In this document: positions 25,453 to 33,531 of the stretch, one piece after another | Numbering within the stretch: position 1 is the stretch's first letter | Layout of the letters: every line of letters starts with the position of its first letter | Notes under the pieces: generated by a model | Databases searched by the model: none | What the model was told of the DNA's origin: nothing | What the model saw: the letters and a program-made list of their open reading frames with translations, nothing else | NCBI GenBank assembly: GCA_021107705.1 | Contig: JAIOSJ010000341.1 | Coordinates: forward strand, 1-34,711 | Direction of reading: 5' to 3' | DNA: 34,711 nucleotides | DNA from: Thermoanaerobaculales bacterium | GTDB taxonomy: Bacteria; Acidobacteriota; Thermoanaerobaculia; Thermoanaerobaculales; Sulfomarinibacteraceae | Translations under genes and position numbers: made by a program

Positions 25453-25610
25453 TCACTGACAGGTCAGTTTCCTCGGATGGCAGCGGACCGAGCAGCATTC
25501 GCTGCCGGGTCGAGCAGGGATCGCCCTTGGGCAGGCAGACGCCGCCGCAGTTCTCGTCGATGGTTCCATCCCCGTCGGTCGTGCCTATGCTCCATTGCTG
25601 TGGGCGGCGT
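25453..25610 (-). pseudogene. frameshifted C-terminal remnant of a Cys-rich, Asp-loop secreted protein (MopE-like)
   Basis: The minus strand encodes TTDGDGTIDENCGGVCLPKG then DPCSTRQ in one frame, and GSECCSVRCHPRKLTCQ followed by TGA in another. Joined, they match a C-terminal pattern I recall from exported proteins with repeated D-x-D-G-x-x-D-E-x-C calcium/metal loops. That pattern is ENCGG.CLP.G..C then a CC-x-x-x-C cysteine knot. The frame breaks between the parts, and no upstream gene body exists: an in-frame stop lies about 45 bases further upstream. Its terminator survives at 25407-25431. From 25611 to 25818 I see no further gene. Boundaries are approximate. Confidence 0.55.
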
Positions 25611-25818
25611 ACGGAGAGGTGTGAGACCGCCTCCCGGTTCGGATCAGATTATCGGTCACACGATAAGACATTCTTCGATGGAAGCGCCATCCGCGTGTCT
25701 GCGATCGGAAAGGTCGCGTGCGTGATCATCCCCGCTCTCGGACCGCAGGCTGGAAGCCCGCTACCACAATGGGCGCATCACATTGCTCAAACTGCTGAAG
25801 TTTCTTGAGCGGCCGATC

Positions 25819-26229
25819 CTACGGAAGCAGATCCTCGGGCCTGGCCACTATTGCCAACCCTTCAACATGGTCAAAATGCCGATCGTACGAGAAAACAGGG
25901 AGTCCGTTTTGAAGGGCCGACGCAGCGATCCACAGGTCGTTGGCCGGGATTGGTCGGCCCGAGCGCCTGAGTCGGGAGTAAACCCTCCCGTACCAGGATG
26001 CCGTGGTGGAATCCACTACGGCGACCCGAACTCTCGCCAAGTCAAGAAACTCGGTGAACTCCCTACGATTCTCCGCTTCACGATCTCCGCATGCAAAACC
26101 GGCCAACAGCTCACCCAGGACAACCGCCGGGACCACAATCTCCTCCGCCAGACTCAGAACCTCCACAGCGCCATCCATCCCGCGCTTGAAAGCTACATAG
26201 GCGTTGGTGTCGAGGATCAGGCCACTCAT
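25819..26229 (-). CDS. PIN-domain ribonuclease toxin (VapC type), second module
   Basis: The 136-residue PIN protein carries LILDTNAYVAF (first Asp), VVPAVVLGELLAGF (Glu), and IPANDLWIAASA with PVFSYDRHFDHV (C-terminal Asp residues). I chose ATG 26229 because it overlaps the antitoxin stop as ATGA; a GTG two codons upstream is possible. The DTN opening and the RHH partner set it apart from the neighbouring Phd-linked PIN gene, so the two modules are not duplicates. Confidence 0.88.
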   Translation of the reverse strand: MSGLILDTNAYVAFKRGMDGAVEVLSLAEEIVVPAVVLGELLAGFACGDREAENRREFTEFLDLARVRVAVVDSTTASWYGRVYSRLRRSGRPIPANDLWIAASALQNGLPVFSYDRHFDHVEGLAIVARPEDLLP

Positions 26230-26483
26230 TTCCACATCTCAGGATCGATTCGCTCCGTGTCTTCGAGAGCCGTGGCGAAGGCAGCAGCCTGCTCTTCGGT
26301 CCAGGTTCCGGCAAGAGCATCGAGGTCATGGCGACGACGCAATCGAGGGCGTTTCGCCAAGCCCGCTCCTTCCCGAACCAGCCGAAGAAGTAGGGCATTG
26401 AGGGAGACCTCCTGCCGTCGCGCCTCTTCGCGGAGCCTTTGCGCCTCATCCTCGTTGAGCCCTCGTAGGGTCATGGCCGACAT
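26226..26483 (-). CDS. ribbon-helix-helix antitoxin (FitA/Arc-like)
   Basis: The 85-residue protein begins with the RHH pattern MTLRGLNEDEAQRLREEARR then SLNALLLRLVREGAG. It ends in an acidic C-terminal arm (TEEQAAAFATALEDTERIDPEMW) suited to toxin binding. AGGAGG lies 7 bases upstream. The start codon and ribosome site both fall inside a perfect dyad described separately, so production is probably controlled there by the RHH protein or by RNA folding. Confidence 0.85.
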   Translation of the reverse strand: MSAMTLRGLNEDEAQRLREEARRQEVSLNALLLRLVREGAGLAKRPRLRRRHDLDALAGTWTEEQAAAFATALEDTERIDPEMWK

Positions 26484-26507
26484 GATGCACCTCCTGACTG
26501 CATCATG
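26481..26507 (-). promoter_or_regulatory. 9-bp perfect dyad enclosing the antitoxin ribosome site and start codon
   Basis: CATGATGCA (26481-26489) and TGCATCATG (26499-26507) are exact complements around a 9-base centre. In the mRNA the loop holds AGGAGG and the AUG lies in the 3-prime stem arm. The site may be an RHH operator, a translational hairpin, or both. Confidence 0.6.
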
Positions 26508-26607
26508 ATATCACTAATTGATGGCATATTGTGTTCTCATTGCAATTTGTCGGACGAATTGCATGGACAGAAACGCACTCTCGTCTTGCGGCCTTTCGCT
26601 TCGAAAA

Positions 26608-26624
26608 CCGGTGAGAAGGCCGGC
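26608..26624 (+). repeat. solo copy of the MITE-like repeat end
   Basis: CCGGTGAGAAGGCCGGC matches the 17-bp terminal repeat at 24633-24649 with two changes. The preceding CGAAAA also resembles the bases (CGAAAC) next to that copy. It ends exactly against the stop codon of the ATPase gene. No partner copy was found within several hundred bases. Confidence 0.5.
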
Positions 26625-27788
26625 CTAACCCTTAATGATCGATCCGTCCCATAGTTGATGAAGAAAACGCCGCCACGGGATGATGCGAATCCCTTCCAAA
26701 ATTCGCTCTTCAGGTTCATTGCATACGACAATCGAGGCCCTTGGCGAAAAGCTTTCCTCGAACGCCTTGAGGCCTCGCAGATCTCTTCGATCGATCCGTT
26801 GGGAGCCCTTGACTTCGATGGCAACCTCACCGTCACCAAGGACGAAATCGACCTCGGCGCCGGATTTCGTTCTCCAGAAACGAATGTCGTAATCAATTTC
26901 ACGGTAGATAGAGTTGGCCGTTAGTTCCATGAAGATCAGGTGTTCAAATGCCTTGCCAAAGTCTTCGCCGCGTTCCTCCGCGATAACCCGGTGAGTCAGG
27001 GCTCCCGCGACGCCGACATCGAACAGGTAAAACTTCGGCGTACGGGTGATGACTTGGCGGTTCGAACGTCTGGAGAAGGGCTCTACGAATCGACCCACCA
27101 GGGTATCGACGAGAATTCCATAGTACTCCCTGACGGTCTTGGAATCGACCCCACATTCCCGGGCGATGTTGGAGTAGTTGGTCAATTCACCGTGTGAATA
27201 ACCAAGGGCGTCAAAGAACCTGGTAAATGCCGGGATATTTCTGATTAGGCCCTCCGCAAACACTTCTTCTTTCAAATATTCCCCGGTGTAGGCACGGAGA
27301 GATCGTCGGGCATCTCGTGCAAGATAGTGGACCGGGATCAGACCGTTGTTGAGCGCTTTCAGAAGATCCATATCTTCGATTTCGGCAAAAACCAGCGGCA
27401 TCATTTCGAATCGCCACGCCCTCCCACCGAGAAGGTTGGCCTGACCCCGCCTCAGTTTGCGAGCACTGGATCCGCACAAGAGAAACTGAAGGCCCTTATT
27501 CTCGATGAGCCAGTGGACCTCATCGAGAATTCCCGGCACCTTCTGCACTTCGTCCAAAATGACCGGCTCCTTCAATGATGACTGGTCGGTAGCCAGAAGC
27601 CTCTCACGCAGAAGAGCCGGTCGCTTCGAAAAATCAAGAAACAAATCGGTTTGAAGAAAATCGAAGACCAGGCTCCGGGGAAACCGCTCCCGCAGAAAGG
27701 TGGTTTTCCCGACCTTTCTGGCACCCCAGAGAAAGGCCGACTGGTCACCGGGAAGGTTGATGTCGAGGATTCGATAAATGTGAGTCAT
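26625..27788 (-). CDS. AAA ATPase with C-terminal DUF4143 domain
   Basis: The 387-residue protein has a Walker A motif WGARKVGKTTFL (about residues 21-32), a Walker B motif VILDEVQKVPGI (about 75-86) and the sensor-like segment QFLLCGSSARKLRR. A linker of about 60 residues leads to DUF4143, which ends in a PD-(D/E)xK-like segment (RTKSGAEVDFVLGDGEVAIEVKGS). Such ATPases are common in accessory regions and have no settled function; a membrane, DNA or toxin-related role is often guessed. GGAG lies 11 bases before the ATG. A dyad at 27800-27826 may control it. Confidence 0.85.
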   Translation of the reverse strand: MTHIYRILDINLPGDQSAFLWGARKVGKTTFLRERFPRSLVFDFLQTDLFLDFSKRPALLRERLLATDQSSLKEPVILDEVQKVPGILDEVHWLIENKGLQFLLCGSSARKLRRGQANLLGGRAWRFEMMPLVFAEIEDMDLLKALNNGLIPVHYLARDARRSLRAYTGEYLKEEVFAEGLIRNIPAFTRFFDALGYSHGELTNYSNIARECGVDSKTVREYYGILVDTLVGRFVEPFSRRSNRQVITRTPKFYLFDVGVAGALTHRVIAEERGEDFGKAFEHLIFMELTANSIYREIDYDIRFWRTKSGAEVDFVLGDGEVAIEVKGSQRIDRRDLRGLKAFEESFSPRASIVVCNEPEERILEGIRIIPWRRFLHQLWDGSIIKG

Positions 27789-27799
27789 GATGAGCTTAA

Positions 27800-27826
27800 C
27801 TCCGAATATATCTTACCATTTCGGAG
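27800..27826 (-). promoter_or_regulatory. 7-bp dyad upstream of the DUF4143 ATPase gene
   Basis: CTCCGAA and TTCGGAG are exact complements separated by 13 AT-rich bases. On the minus strand this centre contains TAAGAT and TATATT, either of which could be a -10 box. An operator over the promoter is the simplest reading; I found no matching -35 box. Confidence 0.4.
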
Positions 27827-27870
27827 CTGAGTACGAAATCTACAGACATTCAACTCTAGGAGCGTGGGCC

Positions 27871-27926
27871 GGATTGGCCAACTCCATCGCCCTCGATCAA
27901 TTTGTTGCCCTCAGAGGCCAACGCGG
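27871..27926. repeat. 56-bp dispersed repeat, copy 1
   Basis: This segment is 46/56 identical (by eye) to 29679-29734. It begins GGATTGGCCAACTCC and ends GAGGCCAACGCGG. It lies 3 bases past the stop of the MazF-like gene, in the same orientation relative to the upstream gene as copy 2. Confidence 0.7.
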
Positions 27927-27929
27927 TGT

Positions 27930-28289
27930 TCAGATTCCCAGAACATTTTTGAGGGCCTGGTCGGTAGCGGCCATTTGGTTATTGGGGACGACTCCGGCCG
28001 GTCGTACCACACCGTCTTGGTCTACGAATCTCGCCGGGTCGAGGGAACGAATCTGAAAGCACAGAAAAACGGTGTCCTCAGGCAAACCCGTCACAGCGGC
28101 TTCGTATCTGACGTTGACCGGGTAATCGCGAGGGACGTTGCGGGCTGCAGTCCCGACAACGACGGTCACGACCAGGGGCTGGGAATTGATGGCATCTACG
28201 GAGACGACCAGGACGGGCCGACGCCCCCGCTGTTCTCGGCCTTTGGTTGGGTCGAGATTCACAAAATAGATATCACCGCGGCGGATCAT
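27930..28289 (-). CDS. mazF: MazF/PemK-type endoribonuclease toxin
   Basis: The 119-residue protein shows the MazF/PemK fold signatures. The N-terminal strand MIRRGDIYFVNLDPTKG leads into RGRRPVLVVSVDAIN, which carries the conserved Arg-Pro and Ser. The middle contains VVVGTAARN, and the C-terminal part reads VFLCFQIRSLDPARF. It would cleave mRNA at short specific sequences. The start lies inside the antitoxin gene (17-base overlap), giving coupled translation. Confidence 0.9.
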   Translation of the reverse strand: MIRRGDIYFVNLDPTKGREQRGRRPVLVVSVDAINSQPLVVTVVVGTAARNVPRDYPVNVRYEAAVTGLPEDTVFLCFQIRSLDPARFVDQDGVVRPAGVVPNNQMAATDQALKNVLGI

Positions 28290-28557
28290 CGGACTCTCCT
28301 AAACCATCATTCTCGGCTACCGCGAACTCATTGTTGATAAACGCGCTCGCCTGTTGAATGGAGGGATCCGCTGCCATCGATCGCATCTCCTGCGCAAACT
28401 CGTAGACCCTTCTCTGTTTGACATAGGCCTCGAGCAGGCTTCTGACAAGCCCATTGAAATTCCCCCGGAGTTCAGGAGGGGCCGCCTCCATGGCTTGTTC
28501 CACCAAGGCCGGAGGCAGCGCCACGCTCCTTCTGACTGATTGGGTTGATGATGGCAC
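28273..28557 (-). CDS. ribbon-helix-helix antitoxin of the MazF-like toxin
   Basis: The 94-residue protein starts with GTG at 28557 behind GGAGG. The N-terminal segment RRSVALPPALVEQAMEAAP fits an RHH DNA-binding fold, followed by helices (FNGLVRSLLEAYVKQRR) and an acidic tail (FAVAENDGLGESDDPP). It should repress its own promoter (28578-28606) and bind the toxin. Confidence 0.8.
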   Translation of the reverse strand: MPSSTQSVRRSVALPPALVEQAMEAAPPELRGNFNGLVRSLLEAYVKQRRVYEFAQEMRSMAADPSIQQASAFINNEFAVAENDGLGESDDPPR

Positions 28558-28577
28558 CTCACACCTCCAGTAACACT

Positions 28578-28606
28578 ATTATGGTGACATGAAATGTGGC
28601 TGTCAA
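28578..28606 (-). promoter_or_regulatory. promoter of the RHH/MazF module
   Basis: On the minus strand TTGACA (28601-28606) and CATAAT (28578-28583) are 17 bases apart, a near-consensus housekeeping promoter. An imperfect GTCAC...GTTAC dyad spans the -10 box and start region, plausible for autorepression. The 5-prime leader would be only about 14 bases and contains GGAGG. Confidence 0.75.
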
Positions 28607-28615
28607 GACAGGGCG

Positions 28616-29641
28616 TCAGTAATACTCGCGGTACCACTTAACGAAACGGCGCACTCCTTCTTCAATCGGCGTGCCCGGATGGAAGCCAACCGCGTCTGAG
28701 AGAGCTTGAACGTCGGCGGCAGTTGCCCGAACGTCTCCAGGCTGCATCGGCAGGAAGTTCTTCTCGGCCTTGTGCCCCAGAGCTTCTTCGAGGACCTCGA
28801 TGAAGCGAAGAAGGTCAACCGAATCATTGTTGCCGATGTTGAAAACCCTCCAGGGGGCGGCGCTGGTGGAGGGGTTCGGTGCATCGCCTGACCAGGTTGG
28901 ATCCGGCGTGGGCACGGCCGGCATGACCCGCACGACGCCTTCGATGATGTCGTCGATATATGTAAAGTCCCGCCTCATGGCCCCGTGCCCAAACACGTTG
29001 ATAGGCTCACCTGCGAGAATCGCCCGCGTAAACAGGAAAAGAGCCATATCAGGCCGGCCCCATGGGCCGTAGACGGTGAAGAAACGGAGGCCTGTCGTCG
29101 GCAGGCCGTAAAGGTGAGAGTAGCTGTGAGCCATCAGCTCGTTGGCCTTTTTGGAGGCCGCGTACAGGGACACCGGGTGATCCACATTATGTTGAACAGA
29201 AAAGGGATAACTAGTGTTGGCGCCGTAGACGGAGCTGGAGGAAGCAAAGACGAGATGCCCAACGCCATTGTGCCGACAACCCTCGAGAATATTCATAAAA
29301 CCGACGATATTCGAGTCGATATACGCATGCGGATTTTCGATTGAGTAACGGACACCCGCCTGGGCTGCAAGGTTGACGACGACCGAGAAGGAATTCTCGG
29401 CGAAGAGGCTCTCCATTCCCTGACGGTCGCCAAGATCAAGTCGTCGAAAAGTGAAGCCTTCCCTCCCCTCGAGGAGTTCAAGACGCGATTGTTTTAGCCT
29501 GGGATCGTAATAGTCGTTGAGATTGTCGATGCCCACCACCCGCCACCCTTCGTCGAGGAGCCGACGGCTGAGGTGGAAGCCGATGAAACCGGCGGCGCCG
29601 GTCACCAGAGCGGTATTTTCGAAGGCCGGAGACGCAACCAT
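28616..29641 (-). CDS. NAD-dependent epimerase, probably UDP-glucuronate 4-epimerase
   Basis: The 341-residue extended SDR enzyme has the NAD loop VTGAAGFIGFHLSRRL (about residues 14-29). It also has NLAAQAGVRYSIENP, the Ser segment FASSSSVYG and the Tyr-Lys pair YAASKKANE. The spacing and the NDYYDPRLKQSRL segment after the first strand are typical of UDP-glucuronate/UDP-galacturonate 4-epimerases. It would supply galacturonate-type sugars for capsule or lipopolysaccharide. A linker of about 20 residues rich in Pro and Ser (PDPTWSGDAPNPSTSAAP) is unusual for the family. No glycosyltransferase gene accompanies it here. It follows pyrC by 100 bases. Confidence 0.88.
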   Translation of the reverse strand: MVASPAFENTALVTGAAGFIGFHLSRRLLDEGWRVVGIDNLNDYYDPRLKQSRLELLEGREGFTFRRLDLGDRQGMESLFAENSFSVVVNLAAQAGVRYSIENPHAYIDSNIVGFMNILEGCRHNGVGHLVFASSSSVYGANTSYPFSVQHNVDHPVSLYAASKKANELMAHSYSHLYGLPTTGLRFFTVYGPWGRPDMALFLFTRAILAGEPINVFGHGAMRRDFTYIDDIIEGVVRVMPAVPTPDPTWSGDAPNPSTSAAPWRVFNIGNNDSVDLLRFIEVLEEALGHKAEKNFLPMQPGDVRATAADVQALSDAVGFHPGTPIEEGVRRFVKWYREYY

Positions 29642-29678
29642 ATATCCTCCGTCAGGGCGTCAAAGATACCACTGCTAC

Positions 29679-29734
29679 GGATTGGCCAATTCCATCGCTC
29701 TCGAAAAAACTGTTGTTCTCAGGGGCCAATGCGG
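29679..29734. repeat. 56-bp dispersed repeat, copy 2
   Basis: This partner of 27871-27926 lies 7 bases past the pyrC stop codon. On the minus strand ATTGGCC near one end pairs with GGCCAAT near the other; in copy 1 the outer pair becomes G-U, so pairing survives. This suggests an RNA-level structure at transcript ends. Confidence 0.7.
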
Positions 29735-29741
29735 ATTGGAG

Positions 29742-31028
29742 CTATCTCTTCCACACCACTTTGCCTCCGACAATGGTCGCAGCGGGGGCTCCTCTGAGAT
29801 TCATTCCGGTGAAGGGCGTGTTCTTTCCTTTCGACAAGAAAGTTTTCGGGTCGACCGAAACTCTCATGCCCAGGTTCAACAGCGTGATATCCGCCACGGC
29901 GCCCTCCTCCAGACTTCCTCCCGGCAGCCCCATAATCTTCGCCGGAGAGGTCGACATCAGTTGCACTAATTGTCCGATGCCGATCACTCGCCGATGGACC
30001 AGGCGATCCAGAGCGAGCGACACTGCGGTTTCAAGGGCGCTGATTCCGAACGGCGCATCCGCAAAGTCCATCTCTTTCTCGTCCTGGTGGTGGGGCGCAT
30101 GGTCCGAGACAATGGCATCGACCGTACCGTCCTGGATGGCCTCCAAGACCGCCTGGCGATCTTTCGTTCCTCGTAACGGAGGGTTCATTTTCCATTGTGG
30201 GTCGTAGTTGGCCTTGGCGATGTCTTCATCGATGAGGGTGAAGTGGTGCGGTGTGACCTCACAGGTAATTTTCAACCCTCGACGCTTGGCGATACGCACC
30301 ATCTCCAATGAAGCGGCAGTGCTCAGATGACACAGATGAAGCCTCCCGCGAGTGAGTTCGGCGAGCAAAATATCTCGTGCAACAACCCCCTGCTCTGCGG
30401 CGCCAGGCATGCCCCTGAGCCCGATTCGGGTCGAAACCCGCCCTTCGTGCATAGCACCCCTATCCGTCAACTCAAGATCCTCCGGATGAACCATGACCGG
30501 AACGTCAAAGCTGCGACAGTACTCCAATGCGCGCCTCATGAGCAGGCCATTGGCCACCGGATTGGGAGAGTCGGAAATGGCGACGGCTCCGGCCTCAATC
30601 ATCTTCCCGATCTCGGCCAGTTCTTCTCCGTTGCAGCCCTTCGAGAGTGCGCCGACCGGGTAAATGCGAGTCGCCGATACCTCCCCGGCCTTTTCGATCA
30701 CATAACGGGTAACCGCCGGTTCGTCATTCACGGGACTGGTATTGGCCAGCGCGCACACAGCGGTGAACCCGCCGGCAGCAGCCGCCCGACAACCACTTTC
30801 GATGGTTTCCTTGTATTCGAAACCAGGCTCGCGGAGGTGTGTGTGAATATCGATGAATCCAGGCGCCACAACCAACCCTGAGGCATCAAAAACCGGTGTG
30901 TCCGCCGCGACATCCAGCTTTTCTCCCAACGCCGCCACCAAACCATCGTCAATCAAGAGATCCATACCCTGGTCGATTCCCTGAGAAGGATCGACCACCC
31001 GACCGTTACGAATCAGTAGCCGCGTCAC
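29742..31028 (-). CDS. pyrC: dihydroorotase
   Basis: The 428-residue amidohydrolase is of the long dihydroorotase type. Metal-site motifs are [15 protein letters not shown] (about residues 60-74), [10 protein letters not shown] (about 180), [10 protein letters not shown] (about 233) and [13 protein letters not shown] (about 305). It closes carbamoyl-aspartate to dihydroorotate, step 3 of pyrimidine synthesis. The start is GTG 31028 behind AGGAGG, 23 bases inside the pyrB end. Such dihydroorotases often form a complex with the aspartate carbamoyltransferase encoded next to them. Confidence 0.95.
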   Translation of the reverse strand: MTRLLIRNGRVVDPSQGIDQGMDLLIDDGLVAALGEKLDVAADTPVFDASGLVVAPGFIDIHTHLREPGFEYKETIESGCRAAAAGGFTAVCALANTSPVNDEPAVTRYVIEKAGEVSATRIYPVGALSKGCNGEELAEIGKMIEAGAVAISDSPNPVANGLLMRRALEYCRSFDVPVMVHPEDLELTDRGAMHEGRVSTRIGLRGMPGAAEQGVVARDILLAELTRGRLHLCHLSTAASLEMVRIAKRRGLKITCEVTPHHFTLIDEDIAKANYDPQWKMNPPLRGTKDRQAVLEAIQDGTVDAIVSDHAPHHQDEKEMDFADAPFGISALETAVSLALDRLVHRRVIGIGQLVQLMSTSPAKIMGLPGGSLEEGAVADITLLNLGMRVSVDPKTFLSKGKNTPFTGMNLRGAPAATIVGGKVVWKR

Positions 31029-31965
31029 TGCGCCCTCCTGCCAAGAGATAGAGAATTGCCATTCGAATCGCGACCCCGTTGGTGACCTGTTCGAGAATCA
31101 CCGACTGGTCACCATCCGCAACCTCGGAATCAATTTCCACTCCCCGATTCATTGGACCCGGGTGCATGACCAGTGCCCCTTCATTGGCAAGCTTCAGCCG
31201 CTCAGGGGTGAGCCCGAAAAAGTCGAAATACTCCCTTGCCGAGGGAAAATTCATCCTTTTCTGTCGTTCCATTTGGATACGAAGCATCATCACCACATCC
31301 GCCCCTTCAAGGGCCGGTTCGAGCCTGAGAAACGGTTTCACGCCGAGTTCCTGGACGCCGGGGGGCAAAAGCGATGCCGGCGCCACAAAGCGAACCTCCG
31401 CCCCCATCTTCGACAGAAGAAAGGCATTCGACCGCGCGACCCGGGAATGTCGAATATCACCCGCAATCACCACTTTCAGTCCCGCAAGGTCGCCGAAATG
31501 GCGGCGCATTGTGAAGGCATCAAGAAGCGCCTGGGTCGGATGTTCATTACTCCCGTCTCCGGCATTGATCACCGAAGCGGTGACCACATGAGCCAGCCGG
31601 TGAGGCGCTCCGGTGTTCGGATGTCTGATAACGATGAAATCAGGGGCCATCGCCATCAAGTTTCGCGCGGTGTCGAACAGGGTCTCACCCTTGGAGACCG
31701 AAGAAGTCGAAGCGGAGAAATTCAAGGTGTCGGCTGAGAGACGTTTTTCGGCAACTTCAAAGGAAAAACGAGTCCGGGTCGATGCCTCCATAAAGAGGTT
31801 GATCACCGTCATGCCGCGCAAAGTCGGAACCTTCTTGATCGGTCGCCGCGCGACCTCAAGCAACTGCTCGGCCGTATCCAACAACAACTGAATTTCACCT
31901 GCTTCAAGGGGCGCGATCCCCACGAGATCCTTGGAGGACAGCGCAGCTGCCGCCTCAATGACCAT
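31006..31965 (-). CDS. pyrB: aspartate carbamoyltransferase catalytic subunit
   Basis: The 319-residue enzyme carries the carbamoyl-phosphate loop [13 protein letters not shown], the [12 protein letters not shown] segment and the closing [10 protein letters not shown] motif. It joins carbamoyl phosphate and aspartate, the committed step of pyrimidine synthesis. ATG 31965 is preceded by AGGAGG at 6 bases; a longer frame to 32001 lacks this. It overlaps the pyrR end by 11 bases and the pyrC start by 23. No pyrI regulatory subunit is nearby, so control probably comes through PyrR. Confidence 0.96.
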   Translation of the reverse strand: MVIEAAAALSSKDLVGIAPLEAGEIQLLLDTAEQLLEVARRPIKKVPTLRGMTVINLFMEASTRTRFSFEVAEKRLSADTLNFSASTSSVSKGETLFDTARNLMAMAPDFIVIRHPNTGAPHRLAHVVTASVINAGDGSNEHPTQALLDAFTMRRHFGDLAGLKVVIAGDIRHSRVARSNAFLLSKMGAEVRFVAPASLLPPGVQELGVKPFLRLEPALEGADVVMMLRIQMERQKRMNFPSAREYFDFFGLTPERLKLANEGALVMHPGPMNRGVEIDSEVADGDQSVILEQVTNGVAIRMAILYLLAGGRSDAATDS

Positions 31966-32530
31966 CGACTCCCTCCTTTCCAAACCAGACACCCTCCTCA
32001 CCGTCTACCTCGGAGAGCCTGACCTGAACATCCTCATTCCGATCGGTCTGCAACGTCTTTCCGACCACATCAGCCGCAATCGGAAGTTCGCGGTGTCCGC
32101 GGTCGACCAACACCACCAATCGAACGGCACGCGGCCTCCCGTAATCCACGAGTGTGTCGAGCGCAGCCCGGATCGTCCTGCCCGTGAACAGCACGTCATC
32201 GACCAGGTAAATCACTCGATCGTCAATGCTCGAGGGCAATTCCGTTCGCTTGAGTACCGGCTGACTGTGAGCCGGACGCCATGGACCGACGTCGTCACGA
32301 TAAAGAGTGATGTCCAGCAGCCCGACCGAGGTCGGCCGACCTGTGGTCGCCTCGAGTGCCTGTGCCAACCTGTGTGCTATCGGAATCCCACGGGTATGGA
32401 TCCCAACCAACAGAATATCTTCGCCATCTCGCTCGAGAACCTCTGCGGCCATTCGGGCAATCGTACGTTTGATGCCTTCCTGATCCAACACTTGAACCAG
32501 TTTTCCATGGTTACCGATATGATTCGTCAT
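31955..32530 (-). CDS. pyrR: PyrR, pyrimidine operon attenuation regulator/uracil phosphoribosyltransferase
   Basis: The 191-residue PRT-fold protein has the PRPP motif [20 protein letters not shown] (about residues 104-123) and the N-terminal [17 protein letters not shown] segment typical of PyrR. It binds UMP and then pyr mRNA, promoting termination, and often has weak uracil phosphoribosyltransferase activity. It is first in the pyrR-pyrB-pyrC operon, and a terminator hairpin stands in its leader. AAGGA lies upstream of ATG 32530. Confidence 0.95.
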   Translation of the reverse strand: MTNHIGNHGKLVQVLDQEGIKRTIARMAAEVLERDGEDILLVGIHTRGIPIAHRLAQALEATTGRPTSVGLLDITLYRDDVGPWRPAHSQPVLKRTELPSSIDDRVIYLVDDVLFTGRTIRAALDTLVDYGRPRAVRLVVLVDRGHRELPIAADVVGKTLQTDRNEDVQVRLSEVDGEEGVWFGKEGVDGH

Positions 32531-32555
32531 CAGTGATCCTTCAACCCTTCAAGGC

Positions 32556-32613
32556 AAAAAAAAATCCCCTCAGGGATTTGGTTCTCTCCGATAAAACCTC
32601 GATCAATCATCGG
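32556..32613 (-). promoter_or_regulatory. pyr operon leader with attenuator hairpin
   Basis: On the minus strand AAATCCC/GGGATTT (7 bp, TGAG loop, 32562-32579) is followed by a run of about eight T residues, a classic intrinsic terminator standing before pyrR. Just upstream, GGTTTTATCGGAGAGAACC (32580-32598) can fold with GGTT/AACC arms and a purine-rich GGAGAG loop reminiscent of PyrR-binding loops. CCGAT/ATCGG (32588-32613) offers a competing stem. Attenuation by PyrR is inferred; the exact antiterminator is unresolved. Confidence 0.7.
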
Positions 32614-32664
32614 TGGGCATCCTACCACAGAGTTGGGGACCAACCCGCCAATGTAGAATGCAGC

Positions 32665-33531
32665 GTGCCTGAAGCCTCAATCCTTCCGCGAAACAAGGAT
32701 CGCCTGCTCGTTCTTGCTGCGGCCTTGCTCTTTTCCAGCGGGGGCGCCGCGGTCAAGGCATGTTCTCTCTCGGGCTTCCAAATCGCCTCCTTCCGTTCGG
32801 GCCTGGCGGCTTTGGCGTTGATTACCCTGATTCCAGCCGCCCGTCGCAACTGGAACTGGCGAACCTGGTCGGTAGGGTTTGCCTATGCCGGGACAATGGT
32901 CTTCTTCGTCGTCGCCAACAAACTGACGACTGCAGCCAATACGATTTTCCTCCAAGACGCCGCGCCGCTCTACATTCTGCTCCTGAGTCCATGGTTGTTG
33001 AAAGAGAAAATTCGGCAACGTGACCTTTTCTTCATGACCGCTATCGCGATCGGGATGTGTTTGTTCTTCGTTGGGACACAACCGACCTCAGCCACCGCTC
33101 CCCACCCCCTTCAAGGGAATATCTTGGCCGTTCTTGCCGGTGTGTGCTGGGCTTTCACCCTGATGGGCTTTCGGTGGTTGGGACAACATGGACAGACCGA
33201 CAGCGCCCCGGCGGCAGTGGCTGCAGGCAATTTGATTGCTTTCGTCGGGGTAGCGCCCTTTGCTTTGCCCGTGAGCCGAGTCGGCGTCACGGATTGGGCG
33301 ATTGTCATCGTCCTCGGCCTCTTTCAGATCGCCCTCGCCTACGTCCTTCTTACTCGAGGGATGAAGAAGGTTCCTGCTCTCGATGCGTCCCTTCTTCTCT
33401 TGCTCGAACCGATGCTCAATCCGGTCTGGGCCTTTCTCGTACACGCGGAGCTACCGACGGTCTGGGCCTTCCTCGGCGCCGTCATCGTGTTGGGGACCAC
33501 GACATTACGGACGGTGTATGAAGCGAAGTGA
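32665..33531 (+). CDS. EamA/DMT-family transporter
   Basis: The 288-residue membrane protein has about ten hydrophobic helices in two EamA repeats of five (boundary about residue 145). Typical segments are LLFSSGGAAVKACSLSGFQ, FLQDAAPLYILLLSPWLL and LLLLEPMLNPVWAFLV, the last being the family's conserved helix-9 region. It probably exports a small metabolite; the substrate is unknown. I chose GTG 32665 because upstream residues overlap the pyr leader. TAGAAT at 32653-32658 could be a -10 box, which would again give a nearly leaderless message. Confidence 0.85.
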   Translation: MPEASILPRNKDRLLVLAAALLFSSGGAAVKACSLSGFQIASFRSGLAALALITLIPAARRNWNWRTWSVGFAYAGTMVFFVVANKLTTAANTIFLQDAAPLYILLLSPWLLKEKIRQRDLFFMTAIAIGMCLFFVGTQPTSATAPHPLQGNILAVLAGVCWAFTLMGFRWLGQHGQTDSAPAAVAAGNLIAFVGVAPFALPVSRVGVTDWAIVIVLGLFQIALAYVLLTRGMKKVPALDASLLLLLEPMLNPVWAFLVHAELPTVWAFLGAVIVLGTTTLRTVYEAK

